From contig JAJFJT010000027.1 of assembly GCA_021773795.1 (NCBI GenBank), forward strand, positions 1 through 64,000: a stretch of DNA of 64,000 bases, read 5' to 3'. Below, piece after piece: positions 58,278 through 64,000 of this stretch. This DNA comes from Gammaproteobacteria bacterium (GTDB lineage Bacteria > Pseudomonadota > Gammaproteobacteria > HK1). The first letter of the stretch is position 1, and each line of letters opens with the position of its first letter. The position numbers and the translations under genes were made by a program. The notes under the pieces were generated by a model. It saw nothing but the letters and a program-made list of their open reading frames with translations. It was not told the DNA's origin and made no database searches.

Positions 58278-59192
58278 ATGGATAAGCTACTGGCGATGAA
58301 AACCTTTGTGCAGATCGTGAACCACGGAAGCCTGACCGCGGCCGCAGAGGTGCTCGACAGATCGTTACCTGCCGTAGTCAGGTCCCTGGCATTACTGGAA
58401 GAAGTGTTGGGCATCCGGTTACTGAACCGCACCACCCGCCGAATCGCCCTCACCGACGAAGGCCGGCATTACCTCGAACGGTGTCGCGGGATTCTCGCCG
58501 ATATCGAAGAAGCAGAGCTGGCCCTCACCGCGCAACAACGTGAACCCAGCGGCCATTTGCTCGTGACGGCACCGGTGACCTTCGGCCAGATGCATGTCAC
58601 ACAAGGCGTCACCAGTTTCCTGGAGCACTTCGAACGGGTGCAGATCGAGCTCCTGCTCCTGGATCGCGTCGTGAATATGATGGAAGAAGGAATCGATGTA
58701 GCGATACGCATCGGTCACCTTAATGATTCATCCATGATCGCAACATCCGTTGGGCAGATCCGCCAAGTGGTCTGTGCCAGCCCAGAGTTGCTCAAAAACG
58801 CCGGCATACCCGAGCGACCGGAGGATCTCTCCCATCACGATTGTGTGCGTTTTACCGGTATTGCGCCGGGGACAAAGTGGCACTTCGTTGAGAAAGGAAA
58901 GCCTTTATCGGTTCAAGTCAATGGACCCTTCACGTGCAACCAGGCGATTGCCGCAACCAAAGCCTGCGCGACGGGTATCGGCTTTGGCCTTTTTCTTTCA
59001 TATCAGGTGGAACCACTGGTGAAAGAAGGGAAGCTGAAAACCGTGCTCCCGGATTTTGAGCCGCCACCCATGCCGGTGAGCGTGGTCTACCCCCATGCCA
59101 AACTCATGTCGACCCGGGTCCGGGTTTTCGTTGACTGGATGACACAAGAATTACGGCGGGCACTTGGGAATGCGAACCCAGATCGTATGTAG
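58278..59192 (+). CDS. LysR-family transcriptional regulator
   Basis: 304 residues: N-terminal winged helix (LLAMKTFVQIVNHGSLTAAA, LDRSLPAVVRSLALLEEVLG) and a C-terminal periplasmic-binding-like effector domain with PSGHLLVTAPVTFGQ and DVAIRIGHLNDSSMIA, in the CrgA/DsdC-like branch common near oxidoreductase genes. Divergent from the DsrE-like and PNPOx-like genes, its likely targets. Confidence 0.92.
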   Translation: MDKLLAMKTFVQIVNHGSLTAAAEVLDRSLPAVVRSLALLEEVLGIRLLNRTTRRIALTDEGRHYLERCRGILADIEEAELALTAQQREPSGHLLVTAPVTFGQMHVTQGVTSFLEHFERVQIELLLLDRVVNMMEEGIDVAIRIGHLNDSSMIATSVGQIRQVVCASPELLKNAGIPERPEDLSHHDCVRFTGIAPGTKWHFVEKGKPLSVQVNGPFTCNQAIAATKACATGIGFGLFLSYQVEPLVKEGKLKTVLPDFEPPPMPVSVVYPHAKLMSTRVRVFVDWMTQELRRALGNANPDRM

Positions 59193-59335
59193 CGCATTTT
59201 GTCCTCCAGAATTAAGAAAGACACAAATTTAAAATTGGCGCCAGTGCTTGTACGAAAGTGGAAGCAAATAAATCTGTTCCCCGTCACACGCCATCTGATG
59301 CCCCGGATGGAGTCCTGCTTTTCCAACATCGTGCG

Positions 59336-60142
59336 CTACAGAATCTCCACCGGGTCCCCAACCCACAGCGTACCCGTACCACGCGGGATCAGGTTTTTCC
59401 CGAAGGCAATGCCGCGCTCGGTACGCCGATAACCGCCCAGGGTGCGCAGCGGTTCCATCTCAGGATGTTTCTCCGAGGTATCCGGATCAACGGTGGTGAG
59501 CACACAGCGCGTGCAGGCTTTAACCGCGGCGAATTCCACCGCTCCGATGCGCAACCGCTGCCAGCCATCTTCGGCATAGGCCTCGCAACCGGAGATCACC
59601 AGATTGGGCCGGAAACGGCGCATGCTGATCGCCAAAGGCGTACGCGTATTCAAATCGTCAAGAGAGGCTTTGCTAATCAACAGGCAGGGAAAACCATCGG
59701 CGAAACTCACCCTGTCGCCGTGCAGGGAATAGTCCGGGTCACTGGCACGTTCACACTGCTCATCCATGTACACCAGTCGACAGCCAAGGCCAAGATACTC
59801 GCTACACCAGACATCTGCCGTGACCGGCATGGCAGCGGCATTAAGTTGGTCACGCCAAACAGTCACATCCAGCCGTAGCCCCCCATCGGGTCTGGCCTCA
59901 TCCAGCTCCAGCACCGGCATCCCGGGAGCGCTCAGCGTCAGGGCCTCAGCATTAAACCCGGCCTTAATCTGTAACAGTTGCGGATGTTCCCGGGCGGTAA
60001 GGAAACGCCCATGGACGTCCACCAGCATCCAGCGGCGATCATCCTTGAGCCCACGAGGCTCCACATCGGTCTGGCGGGTATTGATACCGGCAGTGGATTT
60101 TAGCGGGTAGTAGCTAATCTGAGTCAGTGTGAGTTCAGGCAT
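59336..60142 (-). CDS. MOSC-domain protein, YcbX-like
   Basis: 268 residues: an N-terminal MOSC_N beta barrel (LTQISYYPLKSTAGINTRQT) and a C-terminal MOSC domain with FADGFPCLLISKASLDDLN, RRFRPNLVISG and the molybdenum-cofactor cysteine region KACTRCVLTTVDPDT. There is no C-terminal ferredoxin domain, unlike E. coli YcbX. Related proteins reduce N-hydroxylated compounds. The ATG at 60142 follows AAGGAAATGG. Confidence 0.88.
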   Translation of the reverse strand: MPELTLTQISYYPLKSTAGINTRQTDVEPRGLKDDRRWMLVDVHGRFLTAREHPQLLQIKAGFNAEALTLSAPGMPVLELDEARPDGGLRLDVTVWRDQLNAAAMPVTADVWCSEYLGLGCRLVYMDEQCERASDPDYSLHGDRVSFADGFPCLLISKASLDDLNTRTPLAISMRRFRPNLVISGCEAYAEDGWQRLRIGAVEFAAVKACTRCVLTTVDPDTSEKHPEMEPLRTLGGYRRTERGIAFGKNLIPRGTGTLWVGDPVEIL

Positions 60143-60461
60143 TTTTCCATTTCCTTGCTGGCAGCCTACCAGGCTCACTAATTGTGTCGCTTGTTCCCGG
60201 TGCAGGAAGAACCATTACAATGGAAAACTTGATACGCAGCGGTCTTGCCCTGCTAAAGACCACGCCGTCATGACGCGGATGTTACAACGTTATAAAGCGA
60301 GAACTGACCCTCATTGCCCAGCTAGCCGTCATCCCGGCCAAGCGCAGCACGAGCCGGGATCCAGGGAACGGAGGGCTAACAATCAATCGAATCTGACCCC
60401 ATTAATTCGGGGCATCAAGCTCAGAAACAACATGCAGCTCAGGAGAGTCCTGTTTGCATGC
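60143..60461. other. Intergenic stretch with repeat debris
   Basis: No gene supported. It holds two copies of the dispersed TGACCC motif (60297-60311, 60386-60400) and the hairpin at 60331-60360. The sequence reads like accumulated intergenic repeats rather than a decayed gene. Confidence 0.5.
60331..60360. repeat. Hairpin repeat ATCCCGGC ... GCCGGGAT
   Basis: Perfect eight-base inverted repeat with a 14-bp loop, flanked by GTC on the left and CCAG on the right. Sequences of the form GTCATCCCGG...CCGGGATCCAG are a common dispersed intergenic repeat in many proteobacteria. Confidence 0.7.
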
Positions 60462-61025
60462 CTACCCGCGCTTAAATATAACCGACTCAAGCCGCGTTCG
60501 CTCCATACCAATAGCATCCCACCGATCATCGACTGCGTAATAAGAAAAGCTCACCACTAAAATCATGAGACTCACACCACCCAACTTGATTAGAATCTCG
60601 TCACCCTCCTCCCCAATCTCGCTTAAACGCTTGCCGGCGGCCACAAGCACGAGAAAAATCGCGGCAAACCACAACGAGCACCCCCAACCGTAGCCATAGA
60701 TTGTATCTTTGCCCCCACCTCCTGTTGGAATGTAGTCAAAACTACAGGTGTTTAACGATAGAATAGTGGCCACAATCGCGGACTTGGTTGCAGTAACCCG
60801 ACGCATCCAGAGACTCGGTACCGCCACTAAAAAGAGGATATTCGCATACCAGGCGAAATTTCCGTCAAGAGGCCCTAGCCACCCCATCTGAAGTATGTGG
60901 TAACCACGATAGGGATCGAGGCGTCCATCGAAGACAAATACAATAAGCCAGAGCGAGCAAAACCAAAGTCCGAAAGCTACCAGTGAAAGTGTTTGTGCCG
61001 AAGGAAGCCTGAAGATATTTTTCAT
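60462..61025 (-). CDS. Membrane protein of unknown function
   Basis: 187 residues with five likely membrane helices, from SLVAFGLWFCSLWLIVFVFD to LMILVVSFSYYAV. A central loop has a glycine run and aromatic residues (YIPTGGGGKDTIYGYGWG). No family recognised and no neighbour on the same strand suggests a role. It could belong to the accessory material with the toxin-antitoxin genes. Confidence 0.55.
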   Translation of the reverse strand: MKNIFRLPSAQTLSLVAFGLWFCSLWLIVFVFDGRLDPYRGYHILQMGWLGPLDGNFAWYANILFLVAVPSLWMRRVTATKSAIVATILSLNTCSFDYIPTGGGGKDTIYGYGWGCSLWFAAIFLVLVAAGKRLSEIGEEGDEILIKLGGVSLMILVVSFSYYAVDDRWDAIGMERTRLESVIFKRG

Positions 61026-61240
61026 ACAAAATCTCGTCCTTGAGTAAACCCTTAGTTATCAACCAAAAACCATGCTTATGTCACGGCGCATAAATAGAGC
61101 TGCAGCGGATCACATCCGGGGCCACACATCCGGGGCCAGGTCTCGCTTTGTAGCATCCGGTGCCAATCCCTTACACCGAATAACTCAATACTTAGCTGTC
61201 CTGCCATGCTCACGACCCAGCACCACCTTTATAATCGTAA
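61026..61240. other. Gap with GGGGCC motif copies
   Basis: No gene seen. It contains two tandem-like CACATCCGGGGCCA segments (61111-61137) running into GGTCTCGCTTTGTAGCATCC, a copy of the dispersed motif. Confidence 0.4.
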
Positions 61241-61541
61241 CTATGCCGCATGGCTAATGAAATCCAGTTGAATTCTTAACCGACCGCCTAGTGCGTGAGC
61301 TGCACTTTGAAGTGTCTGCAACGTCACTGATTCATTCTCTGGATCTAACAATCGATCGAGTGCTGAGCGGCTTGTCTCCATACACCTTGCCATTTCTGAC
61401 TTGCTCAAGGCCTTTCTCGCTCATTTCCTTGACCAGTCGAAATGCGATGATTCACTTAACCGCGACCGCAGTTGCGTCCACCAGAAGAGCTTCCTCTTCC
61501 AGGAACTCATCGAACTGACTGCCCGGGTTTCGCTTACTCAT
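61241..61541 (-). pseudogene. XRE/HigA-type antitoxin, nonsense and frameshift
   Basis: From ATG 61541 the frame reads SKRNPGSQFDEFLEEEALL ... AVAVK, then TGA where the family has Arg (CGA to TGA fits one change), then IIAFRLVKEMSEKGL. A +1 shift after GGCCTT moves to the frame SKSEMARCMETSRSALDRLL, then DPENESVTLQTLQSAAHALG and a TAG at 61241. This is a typical antitoxin helix-turn-helix domain split by two lesions. GAGGG precedes the ATG. No partner toxin is recognisable. Confidence 0.8.
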
Positions 61542-61691
61542 CAACTTGCCCTCAACTTAGATAGTCGTCGCTTCGCTAAAACCAACCATCACCTTCACCG
61601 AAAATCCTTGTTGAAGGTACTAACTCCCAGCTACACTGCCGCTATACGCATAGGATATGCGCATCCCCGATGTGTTGGAAGGCAAACTACA

Positions 61692-61937
61692 ATGATGCAA
61701 CCTTATAATCTCTCCGCGCCTAAAAGGCCTACAAACTTAAGTATCAACCGTGACTTACTAGCTAAAGCCCGTAGGCTGAACTTGAATCTCTCGGCAACCC
61801 TGGAAAGCGCGCTCGCTGATGAAGTACGCAAGGCGGAGCGCCATCAATGGCTTAAAAAGAACAAGCAGGCCATGGAGTCGGCCAATAGACTGGTCGAGAA
61901 AAGTGGTCTGTTTGCAGATTCCTACCGGACCCTCTGA
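61692..61937 (+). CDS. ccdA: CcdA-family antitoxin
   Basis: 81-residue antitoxin: an N-terminal ribbon-helix-helix DNA-binding part (KRPTNLSINRDLLAKARRLN) and a C-terminal toxin-binding tail ending LVEKSGLFADSYRTL, close to the CcdA pattern (FIEMNGSFADENR in F plasmid). The ATG follows GGAAGG at nine bases. Its TGA overlaps the ccdB ATG (ATGA). Expected to repress its own operon. Confidence 0.9.
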   Translation: MMQPYNLSAPKRPTNLSINRDLLAKARRLNLNLSATLESALADEVRKAERHQWLKKNKQAMESANRLVEKSGLFADSYRTL

Positions 61938-62254
61938 TGGCCCAATTCACTTTGTACGAAAATCAAAATCTGGAGTCAAAGAATACCTACCCGTATTTTG
62001 TTGATGTTCAGAACAATCTTCTTGATGCATTGAATTCCCGTCTCGTTATTCCACTTGCCCCACTTGGATCATTGGGTGAATCGAATATTACGAACCTGTG
62101 TCCGAAAGCCGTGGTTAATGGCGAGGCCTGTGTACTGTTAACCCATCAGATGACCAATGTTCCACTCTCCGCATTGAAGGAGCCGCTTGATTCACTTGAG
62201 CATCTGCGCGATGAGATTATTGCGGCGATTGATTTTCTGATTACGGGTATCTAA
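61937..62254 (+). CDS. ccdB: CcdB-family gyrase toxin
   Basis: 105-residue CcdB: QFTLYENQNLESKNTYPYFV, LVIPLAPLG and the C-terminal helix ending IDFLITGI. In F-plasmid CcdB the last residues Trp-Gly-Ile contact gyrase; here they are Thr-Gly-Ile, so potency against GyrA may be altered, as in several chromosomal homologues. Translationally coupled to ccdA. Confidence 0.9.
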   Translation: MAQFTLYENQNLESKNTYPYFVDVQNNLLDALNSRLVIPLAPLGSLGESNITNLCPKAVVNGEACVLLTHQMTNVPLSALKEPLDSLEHLRDEIIAAIDFLITGI

Positions 62255-62350
62255 CTCTTTCTGGATTATTCGCTTTGCTCACCCTGCGGGCCGCCCTTTG
62301 GGCGTTCAACGCGCTATGCGCTTTTGTCCCGTTTCCACGAGAATGACTAG

Positions 62351-63250
62351 CTAATTGGAATTTGTTGTCTCGTGTCGACTGCGGGCCAGAATCGCCCGCG
62401 CTCTCCGCACTACCGGTAGGTCAATCATTCGCCCATCCAGTGCCGCGACACCCTCTCCTTTCTGCCGGGCTGCGTTATAGGCATCCATTACCCGCCGAGC
62501 CCAGTCACGCTCCTCGTCCGTGGGACTGAATATCTCGTTAAGTATGCCCACCTGGTGCGGGTGAATGCAGAGGGCGCCCGTATAGCCGAGGGCGCGCGCG
62601 CTGGCGACCTGTTCATGCAATGTGCCTTCATCATCAAAATTGGCGATGGAGCCGGGAAAGCCGAGGGCGACCACGCCTGCAGCGCGGGCCGAGAGCAACA
62701 GGTGCCGGCAGGGGCCGATCATTGACTCGTAAGTCGGTGCACAACCCATGTCGGTGGCGAGGTCCTCGGGGCCGAGTGCGAGTGCTGCCATGCGTGGACT
62801 TGCAGTGGCGATGGAGTGAGCACTGATTATGCCTAGCGCACTTTCGAGCATCGCGATGAGACGTATTCTGCCCACCGGCAAGCCACCCTTTTCTTCACAC
62901 CCCGTCAACGCCTCGTCAATGGTCTGAATCTGAGCTGGGGTTTCTACCTTTGGCACGACGATAGTGGCCACACCGGGATGCGCGGCTGCCTCGATATCCT
63001 GCAGGGCAAGTGCCGGTTCCACGTTGATGCGCACGCCCACCGGCTGCTCGTGATCGGTAAGATGTTCGACTGCCTGCGCGAGCCCACTGCGTGCCAGAGC
63101 TTTGGCATCGGATGGCACAGCATCCTCAAGGTCGAGAATGACTGCATCCGCTCCGCGGCTATCGGCCTTTGCCACGAAGCGCTCTTTGTGGACGGGCACA
63201 AAGAGCAGGGAACGCCACATGGCAACAGGGCTTTCGCCAGAGAAGTTCAT
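62351..63250 (-). CDS. CoA-ester lyase, CitE/HpcH-HpaI family
   Basis: 299-residue TIM-barrel lyase: WRSLLFVPVHKERFVAKA, metal/CoA motifs AVILDLEDAVPSDAK and VPKVETPAQIQT, LIAMLESALGII, and ALALGPEDLATDMG. Family members cleave citramalyl-CoA or malyl-CoA, or hydrolyse malyl-CoA. The four-base overlap with the upstream dehydratase gene suggests one pathway, for example a mesaconyl/citramalyl-CoA route; this is inferred. Confidence 0.88.
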   Translation of the reverse strand: MNFSGESPVAMWRSLLFVPVHKERFVAKADSRGADAVILDLEDAVPSDAKALARSGLAQAVEHLTDHEQPVGVRINVEPALALQDIEAAAHPGVATIVVPKVETPAQIQTIDEALTGCEEKGGLPVGRIRLIAMLESALGIISAHSIATASPRMAALALGPEDLATDMGCAPTYESMIGPCRHLLLSARAAGVVALGFPGSIANFDDEGTLHEQVASARALGYTGALCIHPHQVGILNEIFSPTDEERDWARRVMDAYNAARQKGEGVAALDGRMIDLPVVRRARAILARSRHETTNSN

Positions 63251-64000
63251 GTTTCCATCCTTGAACTGAGCCCGGCGGTTGCTTCCATCGCCAGCTCACC
63301 GCTTTCGTTCAGCGCCCACAACCGGACGCTATCACCGTCGATACGGCCATGAATGCTTAAGCTTTCAGTATCGAAGATGGGGCTCACGGCCCGGAAGTCG
63401 TAGGCCCGAACTATGGCCTCGGGATGCTGGTCCCGCAGGCCTTCCAGCAGCAAGGTCGCAATCAGCGGCCCATGCACCACGAGTCCCGGGTAGCCTTCCT
63501 GCTCCAGACAATAGCTGCGGTCGTAATGGATGCGGTGGCCATTGAAGGTGAGTGCTGAATAACGAAACAGCAGCACCGGGTCGGGGGTGATGTCTCGCGA
63601 CCACTGCGCTTCGGCCGGTGCGGCCCGGGATGGCGCCTTGGGCGCGCCCGGATCGGGCCGCTCGCGGTAGACGATGTCGTGTTCCTCGGTAACCTCACCC
63701 CCCAGGGCTCCCTGGATGAGGTGGCGCACGCGCACGAAGACCAGTGCCCCGGATTTGCCCTGCTTGAGTTGAATATCCTCCACCGTGGAATGCCGCTCGA
63801 CGGCTTCACCGACGCGTAGCGGCTGCTCGAAGCACAGCCGTCCGCCAGCCCACATGCGGCGCGGCAAGGCCACAGGAGGCAGGAAGCCCCCACGCCGGAC
63901 ATGCCCATCGGAACCCAACTCCGATGCACGCGGGCGCGGCAGAAAATACAGCCAGTGCCACAGTGGCGGCAGCCCATCACCTGCCTTGCAGGGGCGTGCA
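63247..64000 (-). CDS. FAS1-like/MaoC dehydratase, 5' end outside window
   Basis: The frame is open to the edge, giving at least 250 residues. Visible: PPLWHWLYFLPRPRASELG, SDGHVRRGGFLPPVALPRR, MWAGGRLCFEQPLRVGE, and the C-terminal hot-dog core RYSALTFNGHRIHYDRSY with VVHGPLIATLLLEGL. This is the layout of HTD2/mesaconyl-C4-CoA hydratase-type enzymes. It precedes and overlaps the CitE-type lyase gene, as in clusters degrading C5-dicarboxyl-CoA compounds. Confidence 0.85.
   Translation of the reverse strand, partial: ARPCKAGDGLPPLWHWLYFLPRPRASELGSDGHVRRGGFLPPVALPRRMWAGGRLCFEQPLRVGEAVERHSTVEDIQLKQGKSGALVFVRVRHLIQGALGGEVTEEHDIVYRERPDPGAPKAPSRAAPAEAQWSRDITPDPVLLFRYSALTFNGHRIHYDRSYCLEQEGYPGLVVHGPLIATLLLEGLRDQHPEAIVRAYDFRAVSPIFDTESLSIHGRIDGDSVRLWALNESGELAMEATAGLSSRMET

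Noticed and set aside
58142-58453. Upstream extension of the DsrE-like gene
   Set aside because: The extension overlaps the divergent LysR gene and lacks similarity; the internal ATG has a good ribosome-binding site.

Overview
The window looks like chromosome of a sulfur-oxidising-type gammaproteobacterium, moderately GC-rich, probably near the Chromatiales/Ectothiorhodospiraceae; I cannot name a genus. The evidence is conserved gene order (lpoA-yraN-dolP, petABC-sspAB, mlaFEDCB-ibaG-murA-hisGDC, queA-tgt ... yajC-secDF, pcnB-folK-dNK-panBC), a PVWY-type cytochrome b, and a dsrEFHC block with the cysteines of the sulfur-oxidation proteins beside cysG.

Layout. 0-11 kb: rsmI diverges from lpoA-yraN-dolP; then a macrodomain gene, sspB-sspA, the cytochrome bc1 operon petABC, a small haem lipoprotein, a Nif3 protein and DegS. 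11-19 kb: a minus-strand run with the mla phospholipid transport genes, ibaG, murA and hisG-hisD-hisC. 19-35 kb: secF-secD-yajC and, far to the right, tgt-queA. These normally adjacent blocks are separated by about 10.7 kb of accessory DNA: old yellow enzyme, PhzF protein, two small membrane proteins, a dead integron-type integrase, and a complete propionate (methylcitrate) module prpE-gntR-prpB-prpC-prpD with a recognisable promoter and operator. 35-47 kb: tRNA-Leu, a K+/H+ antiporter, panC-panB-dNK-folK-pcnB, tRNA-Glu, cysG, dsrEFHC, glutaredoxin, aldo/keto reductase and msrA. 47-64 kb: mixed accessory and housekeeping genes (PEP-CTERM protein, Atm1-type ABC exporter, GST, ROK kinase, mpl-ubiX-LON-domain gene, AEC transporter, DsrE-like/LysR pair, MOSC protein), then a decayed XRE antitoxin beside ccdAB and the start of a CoA-ester lyase/dehydratase operon that leaves the window.

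The least ordinary material is non-coding. A roughly 140-bp interspersed palindromic element occurs three times (22464, 44661, 55533). Each copy sits at a stop codon, the central hairpin shows a compensatory base change, and one copy inside dsrEFHC supplies the apparent ribosome-binding site of dsrF. A distinct 121-bp element of similar design lies between hisG and hisD. The end of cysG is followed by a second, divergent cysG 3' end, which looks like a recombination scar. A short motif related to GGGTCAGGTCTYGC is scattered at gene borders. A 32-bp exact tandem duplication lies at the 5' end of the PEP-CTERM gene.

I found no CRISPR array, rRNA operon, intact transposase or prophage. Start codons were chosen from ribosome-binding sites, overlaps and family N-termini, so several genes are shorter than the longest open frame.
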